Source of the DNA: Tilletia caries
Lineage: Eukaryota; Basidiomycota; Exobasidiomycetes; Tilletiales; Tilletiaceae
Reading direction: 5' to 3'
DNA: 64,000 nt
Assembly: GCA_032718865.1 (NCBI GenBank)
Contig: JALUTQ010000041.1
Location: 1,488,001 to 1,552,000 of the forward strand
Shown: piece by piece, positions 41,614 through 53,700 of the stretch
How positions within the stretch are numbered: position 1 is the first letter of the stretch
Layout of the letters: every line of letters begins with the position of its first letter
Position numbers and translations under genes: made by a program
The notes under the pieces: model-generated
Told to the model about the DNA's origin: nothing
The model's database searches: none
Seen by the model: the letters and a program-made list of their open reading frames with translations, nothing else

Positions 41614-41927
41614 ACATCATATTCTCATTTTCCCCATTCTCTCAGTCTCTCTCGGGCCTCGGCTTTCCGTCTCTCACAAATAACAAATGAATCGTTCTCT
41701 CTCTGACAACCTCATTTTGGTGCATGCAGTGATGAAAGATGTTTAGACTGAGCAATGAGGGCATGCGGTATTACGGCCCAGATGAGTGGGTGAGTGACTG
41801 TGAGAAGGTTGTGCGCATAGCTATTAGTTGTGCGCATAGCTATTAAGGGTTGTGCCCGCAGCCGTTCCCCTCCATACCGACGGGGCAGCCGCATGACAGC
41901 GACGACCTCCATCTCGACATCGGCAAC

Positions 41928-42840
41928 ATGGCAGGCCTCGATGAGGTGCGCACGCTCTGGCTGCTGGGATCCAACCCACACACCCGCCAGCGCTCCCGCA
42001 GCCCCTCCCCGCCCCTCGCCATCCCCACCCTCGCCGGCATCGACGCTTCCCTGCCCCCCGGACAGCAGACGCGCCTCGCAGACGCAGCACTCCGCAAGGC
42101 AGCGCGCCAGACCCACTTGCCCAGTCGCGGACCGTCGTACCAGCGCGAACGCATGGCGCGGGCCGTGTATGGATACCCGCCCTTCGGCACCAATGCAGAC
42201 GCGGACCAGCTCAGCGAGGAGGAGATCATCCTCGAGCAACGGGTGAGAACCATCTCTTTTCCATAACAGCTGGAGGCAAACAGCCTGACTGATCATGTTC
42301 CCCTTCTGTCTTCCCCCTCTGCCTACCCAGAAAGAAGAGCAGATCAACTTTGGCTACCGGCACTACGTCCAGATCGGTGAAAGGCGCACCGCGTTCGAGG
42401 AAGAGCTCTCGGTACGTGACCTTCCGAACAAACAGAGAGAGCGTAGATCGTATCCATGCTGCCGTGTGCTGACCCTCATCACGACGCGGACCCCCCCACA
42501 GAACGAAGAGGAAGACTATCCGCCCGGGGACGCAAGTCGAACCACGACCGGCGGCGCAGGTCCAGGCGGACGAAGTCATCGAGCTCGCCGCGGACGTCAG
42601 ACGGGGAACACCACCAACAGTGCCGGGGCTGGGCCAGGCGCGAACAACACCACCATGAGCGACGGCGGCGACAGCAGCTCAGGCGGGGAAGAGCAGGTTC
42701 AACCTGCCACGGTGGCCGCCGCTCAGCGTACAGCCGCGGCAGCGGCAGCGGCTGCATCCCAACTTTCCATGTCCATGGACAGCGATTTCGGATCACAGCA
42801 AGCTCCAGATCTCGATGCGGATATCGAAGACTTGGACTGA
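41928..42840 (+). CDS. APC15-like subunit of the anaphase-promoting complex (probable)
   Basis: Three exons, 41928-42242, 42331-42411 and 42502-42840, 244 codons, all GT-AG. The N-terminal 'LDEVRTLWLLGSNP', then 'LSEEEIILEQRKEEQINFGY' and 'RRTAFEEELSNEEEDYPP' follow the layout of fungal Apc15/Mnd2 proteins (a Trp motif, then a helix with [RK]xxxIxxFGY, then a Glu-rich segment). APC15 controls the turnover of the mitotic checkpoint complex on APC/C. The C-terminal half is Gly/Ser/Thr-rich and acidic at the end ('DLDADIEDLD'). The similarity is motif-level, so the family call is moderate. Its upstream region used to abut the DPP4-like gene and now begins with transposon ends only about 50 bp from the ATG. 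Confidence 0.55.
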
Positions 42841-42971
42841 ATGTCCTTCGCTCCTTCTTTCCTCGTGTTTTCCCTCTCTCAGCTCCCCCGTCTTCGCAAA
42901 CTGAGTGTACACTATGCATTGTATTAGTAACCGACATGGGTCCGCAAGCATAACAAACGAATGAATTGCCA

Positions 42972-44019
42972 TCACTTGTTCTTCGCCGTCTTGAGTCGGA
43001 TCGTCTCGTCGCCGACAAAGATACCCTTGCCCTGTAGATACAGAAAAGACAGCCTCCCCGTCAGCTCACAGCACGATGCCTCAAAAAAGAAAGAAAGAGC
43101 CGCTTCCACTGCCAGCTGAACTCACCTTGTACGGCTCCGGCTTCCTCCATCTCCGAATCTGCGACGCAAACAGGCCCACAGTAGCCTTATCATTGCCCCT
43201 CAGCACGATCCGATTTGGTGCAGGTGTAGCGCACTCAATCCCCCTGGGAACCGGCATCACGATCGGATGACTGTACCCTAATCGCAGATTCAGTCGCTGG
43301 GGTGTCCGCATCGCCTCGTTCCCCTGCTGTTCTTGCTTCGTCTTCTCCGCTTCGACTAGGCGGCGGTAGAGCTCGACTTGGTCACGGCTGAACCAGTTGC
43401 TGCCCGGGAGCGTGACCGTCTCGACCCCGGCGTCGGAACCTGCGCCTGCTGCCGATGTTGAAGAGGAAGAGGAGGTGGCCTTGTTCAGAGCCTGCTGGAT
43501 CCCGTCCGGCGCTGGGAACGGGTCCGTCTCGACCGAGGCTCGATACCCGACTCCGACCAGACGGAGGACAACGGAGTGGCCCTCGGTGACGCCATGGAGC
43601 GCGTTGGCAAGGAGCGCCCTCGTCAACCCCCACTGCGCCCGCTGAACCTTCAACCCCGAATTCTCAACCTGCAACCGCATCTTCGCGGGACTAGCCTCCT
43701 CCCCATCCTGCCCCTTCGCCGCCGCAGCCGCTGCAGTTGTCTTCGACGCGCCGGCCGGTAGGATCGAGCTCAAAGCCGCACCGAGCGGTTCAGGGCTCAG
43801 CGCACTCGGCTCGCCCTCGATGGTGAGCGAGCAGAAGCTGGGCACGGGCACGACGACGCTGCCCCGGGTGCCGGTCACGAGTGCTGTCCGGCTCTGGGCG
43901 AGCGCGGTGGGTAAGGGGCGGAGAGGGTTCGGGTGGGGCGGGAAGGGTAGGAGCTTGAGCGAGGTCGAGGCCGGCAGGGAGAGCGGCATGGAGCCGATGT
44001 GGGAGATCTTCGCGCGCAT
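42972..44019 (-). CDS. Mitochondrial large-subunit ribosomal protein uL6m
   Basis: Two exons, 43126-44019 and 42972-43031, 317 codons; the second exon encodes only 'GKGIFVGDETIRLKTAKNK'. The uL6 C-terminal domain is clear: 'LNLRLGYSHPIVMPVPRGIE', 'NRIVLRGNDKATVGLFASQI' and 'RRWRKPEPYKGKGI'. The first 50 residues include a plausible mitochondrial presequence. An Ala/Ser-rich insert lies in the middle. It is part of the mitochondrial 54S subunit. The gene converges with the APC15-like gene, with 131 bp between the stop codons. Its leader contains a CGATG pentanucleotide array. Confidence 0.9.
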
Positions 44020-44345
44020 CGTTCTTTTGTCTGAATATCAATGGCGAGCGCGATGCGATGCGATGCGATGCGATGCGATGCAATGCGATGCTGGACGTCG
44101 ACAGCAAGAAGAAGCGGAAGTGAAGTTGCGAAGATCCAAGGTCAGTCGACGATCATGCACTTCTTGTGATCACACCAAGTCAGCTCAGCATGAACTCAAG
44201 GAAGAGACGCAGAAGAGCATGAGATTAGGAATGAATGAAGTCGAAGAGAGATGTGTATAGACATTAGACATTGCGTTCTGCGGTAAGGTAGTTATTGCTG
44301 GTATGTTCTTCCCGAGTGTGTGTGTGTGTCCCTCGACCTCCCCCT
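44020..44345. promoter_or_regulatory. Promoter and leader of uL6m plus 3' flank of separase
   Basis: 326 bp between two minus-strand genes. It contains the 5-bp tandem array described separately and no ORF of note. Confidence 0.4.
44050..44090. repeat. (CGATG)n pentanucleotide microsatellite
   Basis: Eight tandem units of CGATG with one variant CAATG, 30 to 70 bp upstream of the uL6m start codon. Confidence 0.9.
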
Positions 44346-47300
44346 TCAAGTAGAAGACGCGCGGAAGTACACAGGCACGCCGTACGTGATGCACGCCCCA
44401 CCGCTCAGGTACGGCAGCCGACAATCCCGCCTCGCCTCCGCCACAGCCCTTGTGAGCGACATCCCCCTCATCTTCCCTCCTCCCCCTCCCTCCTGCCCCG
44501 CCGCGGGAACCACCAAGCTCTTCGCCCCCCGATCCCCATCAGCCATCATCCCCACCTTACAAAACACCGTATCCGAAATCCGATCGAGCTCCAAGTCCGT
44601 CATGTCCCACATGCTCGCCACGAGCGCAGGCGCCCCGCCCAGCATGTAGTGATATGCCGTGCCCATCCGTTCGAGCTCGCCCTGGTCCCGAAGCAGGCCA
44701 CTCGAACAGCCCCACAGCATCGTCACCGCACACCGCTTCAACTTCCGGATCCGCGCCGAACGGATGTACTCCTCCGCCCCGCCGTGCCCGAAGTACGTGA
44801 ACACGTCGTTCTCCTCCAGCGCCTTGGGAAGTTCGTCGACAATCGGCATCCGGCCGGTGATCCCGCGCCAACCGGATTCGCGCTGCTGCTTCGCCAACCA
44901 AGGCGTCAACCTCGACTCGGTCCGCTTCAAGTCCCCACCCGGATTCAAAAGCCAGAACGTCTTCGGGCTCGCAAGCTCGTAGTACCGCCCATTCTCCGCC
45001 GCGTCCGCCCGTTGCTCCGGACAGAAGAGCGGGGCCATCTTGATCCGGTCCAGCAAGAAGCGGACACTCGGGATCCGACTGACGGGCCGATCGCGCAGGA
45101 TCGCAAGCGACTCCCAGGGAAACGCACACGCGTCCTTGTCGAGTACGAGGAACAGATGATGATCATCCTCAGCCTGGCGCAACCCCTCCGAGGCAGCCTT
45201 GTTCTGTCGACTCCAGAACTCCTCCAGCGCCATACGGACCTCGACCACACAACCGTCGATGTCGACTTCGTCCACGGGGACGGGCACCCCGCCCACCTGG
45301 AACGCATCCATCACGAAGTGGATCACATCTTCCAGGTCTTCGTCCGTCGCATGTTCCGGCCGCAACCGCGCAATGCACTCGACAATGACACGGTCCAGCT
45401 TGATCTTGACGCCAGCCTTCGTGCTCGGTGCACACGCATGCTTCAGAACACCAGCAAGCTTGTCCCGAAGTATCGCCTGATCTTCATCTGACGCCCGAGT
45501 TGGCTCCGCGAGGATGGACTAGAATCCACACATGGAAAGAGATAAACTGTCAGAACATCATCCCCATCCCATTGATAGAGTTCCTCGATGGAAAACTCAC
45601 CTTGAAAGCACCCAGCCAAAACCTCTCCATATCAGTCAACAGCTCCTGCAGCTCCCGATCAAGCCTTCTCCGCCCCTCCCACCAAGCCACCTTCGCCTCC
45701 CTCCCCTCAACCCCAACAGCCCCATGCACCCCCGCATTAATCGCAGCCGTGAGCTCCTCCATCCGAGCAACGGCAATCTGAATCGTCAGATGATCCTCCT
45801 CCTCCCCCTCCTTCTCCCCCTCCTCCCGCCGAATCATCCGGTCCAGGCGCAGATGCACCGACAGAGGCCGGGTGCCGCCACCTTGTCGAGTGAGCAGGAT
45901 CGCGTTCCGGGCGGGCACGAAGCTGATGTTCACCACGGTCCAGTTCGGAGGAAGCTCGACGTTGTCGCCCGCCAGCGAAGCTTGGACTCCCTGCGAGTAT
46001 ACGTCCGACCAGAACGCGTCCATCTTGTTCTTGCTCTTGCTCTTGCCCTCCTTCGACGACGACGGCGGCGGCGCGAACAGACCCATCACCTTCTGCTTCT
46101 GCAGCTTGTTCGCCTTCCCCCCTTGTTGTCCGTCGTGGAGAAGATGAGGAGCATGAACAGCCGGAAGCCACAACCCCTCCTCAAGACCCATCTCCGCCTC
46201 CCTCATCCCCAACAACTTACTCCCAACCGCCTCCATATACTCCCTCAACACAGTAACCGAGCCCCCCCAATCGCTCATAAACGCAATCTCCCCCCTCTGA
46301 GCGCCCGCCTTAGACCCAAGCTCCAACGTATGCAAGATGCCCACCACGAGCGCCTGCGAGCTCGCCGCTTCGCGCAACAGCGGCGCATCCCCCGCCCCAC
46401 ATGCGGAATGAATGACCTCCGCGAACGAAGCATGCGCCGAAAGCAGCGCCTTGACGATCGCTTTGCACCCACTCGCGGGCACCGTCTTCGAAGACGGCGA
46501 GAGCATCGGCGCGCTCACCACCCCGTCTACCAACGAGTTCAAGACGGTGTGCTGCCCCAGACTACGCATAGCATGCTGCAGTGCGATCTGGCCTAGCACG
46601 TTCTTGCTGTGTAGCTGCACCTCGTCCGCGATCGGGGGTAGGTTGAGCACTTGCTCGAGTAACGACGCACTGCCCGCACGGTCGCCTCCCAGCAGCATCG
46701 CCTGCGCCTGTCGAATGAGAAGTCGAGCTTGCGCGTTGGGCATCAGCGCAGCCCCGCGCGACGACGACGACGCCGCAGCAGCAGCAGGGACCAACCTAAC
46801 CCCCTCCGAAACCGTCCCATCCTCACCAACCTTACTCGCCCTCCTCAACCCGACCCCACCCGGACTCTGCATAACCGTCTCCACACAAGCATACATCTCC
46901 CCCAACGTTTCCAACACCTCCTGCCCCCTCACAAAGCTCTCCTGCGCCTCCACCCCATTCTTACGTCGAAGCTGCGCCTCACCCTCGATCCGAGCCGAGT
47001 CCGAAGCCTGCGGCGCCCACAGATCACGCAGCATCTCCCTCGCCCGCGCCAAATCATCACGCCCTTCCCCAGCCCGGGTATGCCCCATCAGCAACCTGAT
47101 CTCCGCGCGCAGCAGCAACGCCCGCGACAGCGTCAACGGCATCCCCAGCGCTTGAGCCGTATCGACCGCTTCGAGCGCGTACAGCTCCGCGTCGCGCCCG
47201 CTGCCGCGCGTGAGTAAGAGCTGGGAGCAGCGCAGGAGCGCGTCGATCAGCTTGCCGCCGCAGCGCCAGTATACGCCGACGAGCGCTTCGGAGGGGAATT

Positions 47301-49880
47301 GACGCGGGGTGTCGTGCTGTAAGGCCGGTTTGCGTCGGGGGATCTCCTTCTCTGCTGTTGCTGCATTCGTCCCCGTGTCCGCAACCGGAGTAGGAGCAGC
47401 AGCCTCAACCTCCGACCCAGGCGCAGGCCCAAACGGATCCTCAACCCCAGGAATCGCCCCTCCCGAAGCCGAAGCCGAAGCCGAAGCAACCTTCGCCGAC
47501 GCCGCCGCCGGCATCGCACCACCCTTCTTCTCCCAAGTCGACGTCGTCCCAGGATCAACAGTCAACCTCCCAATCAACGCCGAAAGCTTATACCACCCCC
47601 TAACCCCCAACCCAGCAGCCACCAACGCCCCCTCCAAATCCCCCCGCGCAAGCCTCAACCTCGCACACGCCTGCGCAACCATCGCCTGCCTCTCGAGCAT
47701 CTGGAACTGCTCGAGACCAGCTTGCCAGCGGTACCGTTGCTTTTGGATGCGGATCCCCTGCGCGGCGAGGAGCGCTCGGTCGTAGCTCGCAGTCGCTGTG
47801 CTTGGGTCGCCCAGGGCGCAGTACAGCTCCACCTCAATGACCAAGCATCGGACCTGCGTATCAGGACTCATCATCACAACCGACTTCTCCCCCTCCTCCA
47901 ACGCCTTCCTCACCTCCCCCAGCATATCCCTCGCCCGCCCCACCTGCCCCAGAGAAAGGTACTGCGCCCCCAACATCGCACAGACACGATAATACTGATC
48001 CCGGTCCAATTGCGGCGCCAGGCTGTCAAGCTGGTGCAACCGGCGCAGCATCCGGAGTAACTTGAGCACGGAGAGTCCATGCCCGGACGCAGAGAGCATC
48101 TCGCATACGTTCTCGATCTGCGCGCACAGTCGCGCCGGGTCGTCCAGCGGGATCTTGGAGGAGGAGGAGGAGGAGGAGGGAGGCTTCTTGGTGAAGTCGG
48201 CACTGCTTTGACGGGAGTGTGTCGTCGTCGTCGGGCCTAGCGCAGGAAGTTTCGTCTTCCGGGGCGGCGTCACAGGTGGGCCCGCCGGAACAACCACATT
48301 CGCCCTCGCAGTCGCCCTCAACGAAGCCCTCTGCGGTCTTCCCGCTCCACCACCACCACCCAGGGCGTTCGGATTCCGCCCCTGCTCAACCGCCATATCG
48401 ACGACCTGCTGGAGCAGCATCGTCGTCCGTTCCACGCTCTCGTCCAGGTCGAGCCCGGCATCGGTGGGGATGGTGCCGTGGTGGTGGTGCAGGATGGCGA
48501 TGCGGAGGAGGTAGGCGCTGGCCATGTACTGGGCCACGAACCTGCTCAGGCCGGCGTCGACACCGGGCTATGGGCCGAGGGGGGGGGGGAGTCAGTGTCA
48601 ATGAAAGATTCTTTGTTTTGACGGGGGAGAATAGAATCACTCACCCTGTCTTCAAGAAGTTCCACAATTTTGTTGACGTCCTCCAGCAGGTTTCCCACCT
48701 CGTGGTCCGAAGAAGGCGGATTCAACATCTTCGTCTGTAAATACCGCATGCGCACGCGCGCCTGTCGAATCGGACAATACACCATCTCCGAATCCTCGTC
48801 CTCGTAGTCCACAATGCAGTGGTTATAGATCTTCAAGCAAGCAAACGGCGCGTTCTCGCGGTGCATGTTCAGTTCGAGACTGGTGTTCATGTAGTGCTCC
48901 AGCAGCGCCGCCTTGCAGAGGTCGAACGGATTCGCGTCGACGTAGGCCCTGTGATCCCATTCCTTGCAGAGGGGGAATTCCTCCTCGAGGAGAGCGAGGA
49001 AGTACGATTCTTCGGAGCTCAGAAGGCCTTCGTCCTCCGGCCTCACAGCGACAGGGTCGAAGCAAGCAAGGTCGAGCCAGTCGCGCACCATAGCTGCGAG
49101 CCTTGACCATTCAGGCGAAGAGAAGACCTCATTCAGCCCGTTAGTCTTGAGCAACTTGTGCAGCTCCTCAACCTGCGCCGTTGGAACGGCTTCAAACGCC
49201 CTCTTCGTAGTTTCGTAGTAGAGGCGCGGTTGACCGTTCATGCGGTAGCACACAGCAAGGATGTCCAGCCTGCGCATGTTAGTCGTCTTGCGCTTGAGGG
49301 TGTCTGCGTCGAAGGTCGGCAGGTGTGAGGTGGGCGTGTCGGACCGGAGTAAGGCGTACGCTATTTCGGCCTGTTGTGCGAGCTGGACGGCTTGTTCGAA
49401 GAGGGGGATGGCGTGCTGGAAGTTGCGCTCGGTGTAGAGCTTTGCGGCTTCGTGGTGTGCTGCTGCGCATTGTGCCTTGAGTGCTGCTGCTTGGGCTGCG
49501 TGGGGACTTTGAGTGGTGGTCTCCTGTGGTTTAGGTGCAGGCTTGGGTGCTGATGCTGTGGACGGCGCTCTGGCTCTGGATTGAGGCTGGGCGGAGGGAG
49601 CAGCGGTGCATGTGACTGTTTTCGGGGCAGACTTTGCAGCTGAGGAGGCAGCCGTCGCCGTTTTTGTCGCAGTCCTTCTGGTGGCAGCTGTGGGTTTTGC
49701 TGTCGATGGTGCGGCCGTTGCTGGCCTGGCTGAAGATGATGTGGCTGTGGCTGTGGCTGTGGCTGCTGAGCGAGTGGTGAGTGTGCGTGCTGTGGGCCGC
49801 CCTGCAGCGGGGGCAGGAGGTGCAGTTTTCGCTGTGCGTGGTGCGGTGCTGGTAGCGACTGCGCTCGATGCGGTCGGCAT
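44346..49880 (-). CDS. ESP1: Separase (cohesin-cleaving cysteine protease)
   Basis: Three exons: 48645-49880, 45601-48567 and 44346-45518, 1791 residues, all GT-AG with phase-0 junctions. The N-terminal 120 residues are Ala/Thr/Pro-rich. A long helical, TPR-like region follows ('AAKLYTERNFQHAIPLFEQA', 'LGQVGRARDMLGEVRKALEE'). The C-terminal C50 protease domain has 'FLVLDKDACAFPWESLAIL', the catalytic His in 'YFGHGGAEEY' (about residue 1645) and the catalytic Cys in 'TMLWGCSSGLL' (about residue 1671), a 26-residue spacing as in known separases. The enzyme cleaves the Scc1/Rad21 cohesin subunit at anaphase onset, after securin is degraded. Several Ser/Ala-rich and Gly-rich inserts are present. 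It is divergent from the copper ATPase gene. The start ATG lies in a standard context. Confidence 0.93.
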
Positions 49881-50781
49881 TGTGTGCGACTTTGCTGTGC
49901 CGTGTTCAGCTGAGGTCGAGGTCGAGGTCGAGGTCGAGGTGAAGGTGGTGTTGTTCTTTTCGGCTTTTCGGCTGTTGGGATCGCGTCGCGTGCGGCGGGT
50001 GCTGTGGCGTCACGTGACGGCCTCCACTTTTTGCGCTCGGCCACACGCGACGTGCAACTTGCCGCCCAAGTGGGCAGAGAACAGTGGACCGTCAGATGTC
50101 AGAACACGGAGCAGGGAGCAGCGGCGGCGGTGTGCTGCTGGCTGCTGGCTGCTGCTGTGTAAGTGCTGCGTTGGCGAGTGAATGTGAATGGAGTGACAGG
50201 TGACTTGCTGAATTTGGGATGGCAACCGTTTGACCGCTGCGTCCTGTTTCCGTCCCAAGTGCGATTTGTGAGCCTTTCCGCTGAGCACTAGCAAGCAGTC
50301 TACAGAAGCAGCAGCAGCAGCAGCAGCAGCACTGGGCCAGAGATAGTGAGCGCTGAGCAGGGACGGAGCGGAGGAGGGTCGATGGTCAACCAACATGCAT
50401 GGGTGGATCTCTGCTTACTCGGGGTCCAAGCTGGGTGCTGCTGCGAGTTGCGGAACCTGCGAGCTGAGTGCGAAGTGGATTTGATTGATCTCCGCTAATC
50501 CATCTGCATGATCAGCTTGAGAATCCACCATCGAAATTCGAAGGTCATCAGCAGGATCGTCGCCCTCATCAACGCCGGCATCGCGCTCATCTCTGACACA
50601 CACGCGGCGGCCCTCCTCTTCTCTCTGTGCTCTTCTCCCCTCTCTGCTCTCTCTGCTCCTACACCAAGCGGGCTGACTCGTGCAGGGACCACCACGTTCC
50701 TTCCTCAAACCCAAAAAATCTCACACATCCTCACTCCTCACTCCCCACTCCTGACCACCCAGCCAGCTACCATCAACACCG
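49881..50781. promoter_or_regulatory. Divergent promoter region of separase and the copper ATPase
   Basis: About 900 bp. It contains a (GAGGTC)n hexanucleotide array (about 49914-49940), a 10-bp palindrome GTCACGTGAC (about 50011-50020) that matches a Cbf1/bHLH E-box, and a (CAG)n run (about 50307-50330). An ORF runs in frame from 50508 into the ATPase reading frame, but it crosses the region that I read as intron and exon 1 lies in another frame. Confidence 0.45.
50011..50020. promoter_or_regulatory. GTCACGTGAC palindrome (E-box-like)
   Basis: A perfect 10-bp palindrome with a CACGTG core about 135 bp upstream of the separase start codon; binding by a Cbf1-like factor is inferred. Confidence 0.35.
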
Positions 50782-53700
50782 ATGGCTGCCATGGAGCCCT
50801 CCTACTCGTCCTCGTCCTCCTCCAGCTCATACACAGCCGTATCGCCCACCATGGCCTCGTCCTCAAAACCACCAGAAGAGCCACATCTCCCCACCGCATC
50901 CCACACCTTCACCGTCGGCGGAATGACATGCGGAGCCTGCGTAGAGGTAAGCATCCAGACACCTACTCCCTCTCCCTCTCCCTCTGCATCCACATCAATC
51001 TGAACCATCCCTCGGATCGTACACAGTCCATCGAGAAGATGCTGCGCACACAGCCAGGCATCCTAGCCGTCTCCGTCGCCCTCCTCGCAGAGAAGGCCGT
51101 CGTCCACTTCGACCCCGCCACATGGACACCCGCACAGATCGCATCCGAGATCGAAGACATCGGCTTCGACGCTGAACCCATACACGAGCCCAAGGAAGAT
51201 ACTCTCACTCTGACCGTATTCGGCCTCGCCTCCCCAGCCGACGCATCGTCTCTGGAGGATACACTCCGCGCACTCCCCGGCGTAATCTCGGCATCAGTAC
51301 AGCACGAGCACGAACGCGCGCAGATCGAATTCGACCGCGCACGCCTCGGACCGCGCGATCTAGTCGAGTCCATACAGGCAGCAGGACACGACGCCCTCCT
51401 CACCGACGACGCAGCCAACTCGACCCAGCTCCAAAGTCTGGGAAGGGTACGCGACATCGCCGAGTGGCGCCGTGTCTTCCTCTTCAGTCTCTCCTTTGCC
51501 GTGCCCGTCTTTCTCCTGTCTATGGTGCTCCCAAAGACGGACTGGGCAAGACCACTGCTGCACTGGCAGCCCATTCCGAATCTCTACTTCCAGGACATCC
51601 TCTGTCTCCTCCTCACTGCGCCCGTCCAGTTCGGCGCGGGGAGACGCTTCTACGTCACCTCCTACAAGGCCCTCCGCCACGGCTCAGCAACCATGGACGT
51701 CCTCGTCGTGCTCGGCACAACAGCCTCCTTCGTCTACTCCGTCAGCTCCATGCTCTTCACCCTCTTCTCCTGCCCCTCATCTCATCCCAGCCAGGCACAA
51801 GGGCAAGCGGCATGCCACAAACCAAAAACCTTCTTCGACACAAGCACCATGCTCATCTGCTTCGTCGCCCTCGGCCGCTTCCTCGAGAACACCGCAAAGG
51901 GCAAGACGTCCGAGGCCCTCTCCAAACTGATCCAACTGACACCCACCATGGCGACCATCTACACCGACGGCCACAAAGCGACAATCGAACGTAAGATCGC
52001 ATCCGAGCTCGTCCAGCTCGGAGACGTCGTCAAGGTCGCGCCGGGAGACAAGATCGTCGCAGACGGCACCATCATCCGCGGATCGTCCACCGTCGACGAG
52101 AGTATGGTCACCGGCGAACCCGTGCCCGTGGCCAAGGCAAGCGGGTCGGCCGTCATCGGCGGCACCGTCAATGGCCTGGGCAGTTTCGACTTCCTCGTCA
52201 CCCGCGCGGGCAAAGACACCTCCCTTGCGCAAATCGTCCGGCTCGTCGAAGAAGCCCAAACGTCAAAAGCGCCCATCCAGGCGTTCGCAGACCGCGTCGC
52301 GGGTTACTTCGTACCCACCGTCGTCCTCCTCGGCCTCATCACCTTCGTAGGCTGGATGGCCGTCTCGCACCTCGTCGGTGGGGAGGATGCGAAAATGAGA
52401 CTGCCGAAGGTGTTCCAGGAGGAAGGCGCAAGTCGGTTCATGGTCTGTCTGCGGCTTTGCATTAGTGTCATCGTCGTGGCATGTCCGTGTGCATTGGGGC
52501 TGAGCACACCCACGGCCGTCATGGTCGGCACGGGCGTCGGCGCGCAGCATGGGATCCTCATCAAAGGCGGCGGGCCCCTCGAGGCCAGCGCGAGCATTGA
52601 TCGGATCATGTTCGACAAGACGGGCACGTTGACCGAGGGGAAACTCTCCGTTGCGGGCGTGCATTGGGCTGGAGAAAGTGGGGCGTATCAGTTACCCCTC
52701 TCGCCCGGGCCGGGACGTGACGGTGGTCGAGTCGAACTTGCAATCGATACAGACTCCTTCGACCAAGCCGCTTTCCTGAACCTCGACGCCCCTCTCCCTT
52801 CCTCAAGCACAGAGTCCACCCTGACCAGGAGACAACTGCTCGAAATCGTCGGTCAGCTCGAGAACAAGTCCGAGCATCCACTCGGACACGCCATCGCACG
52901 CTGGGTCGGCGCCCTCCTCGACCGGCCCGAGATGGGTCTCGGCCTCGGGTTGGGCGGGGATAAGAACAGTACGGGGTTCAGCACGGTGGAAGACTTTGAG
53001 AGCGTGACCGGGTTGGGCGTCCAGGGCCGGTGTACGGTGTCGTCTTCGTCGCGCGGGATGAAGACGACCCACCTGGTTCGGGTGGGGAATTATGCGCATG
53101 TCGTCGGCCCACTTCTCGCCTCGGCGTCCTCCTCGTTCACCTCGCCTCCGCTCTCGTCGCGCTTGCAGCGCGAGCGCGGCGCCTCTGCTGGTCTGTCATC
53201 TGCGTTGGCTGCATTTCGACGGGCGGAGGAAGCCTGCGGGCATACCGTCGTCTTCGTCTCGCTTGACGAGCGGGAGTTGGTTTGTGTGCTCTCGCTGGCG
53301 GATCGGGTGAAGCCGGAGGCGCGGGCGGCGATCTCGGCGCTGAAGGCGATGGGGATCCGGTGTGGGATGTTGACGGGCGACGCGGAGCCGACGGCAAGGG
53401 CGATTGCGAGGCTTGTGGGTATTGACGATGATGACGTGCATGCGGGGATGAGTCCGAATGGGAAACGGAGTCTCATTGCGCGGTTGAGGGAGGAAGGCGA
53501 GGAACTCCTCCAAAAGAAGGGCGGTGGGTTGAAGGCGCCGATCTCGTTATCTAGCGAAGAAGAGGGAGGACTGCCGCAGGTGAACGTCCCCTCGGCCAAC
53601 GACAGCGAGGAAGACCTCATCATGCGCGAGGATGGCGGGTCGGATGTATGGCGGACGCCGACGACGCCTACGACTCCTAGGAGACGGCATCTGCGGCAGC

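Larger units (their letters stand above)
39126..41869 (+). mobile_element. Mutator-like element (MULE) with 9-bp TSD
   Basis: 2744 bp bounded by inverted repeats starting GGGAACGGCTGCGGGCACAA. The TIRs contain a 19-bp unit (CTAATAGCTATGCGCACAA-like) three times at the left and twice at the right. The target duplication CTCCATACC is at 39117-39125 and 41870-41878, the 9 bp typical of Mutator. It was inserted across the last seven bases of element X. It carries a broken transposase gene, itself hit by a MITE. Confidence 0.85.

Noticed and set aside
44295..45491. A 398-codon plus-strand ORF
   Set aside because: It is antisense to the separase protease domain and has the Arg/His/Pro-rich composition of a shadow frame.
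45532..46596. A 354-codon plus-strand ORF
   Set aside because: Antisense to the second separase exon, no domain character.
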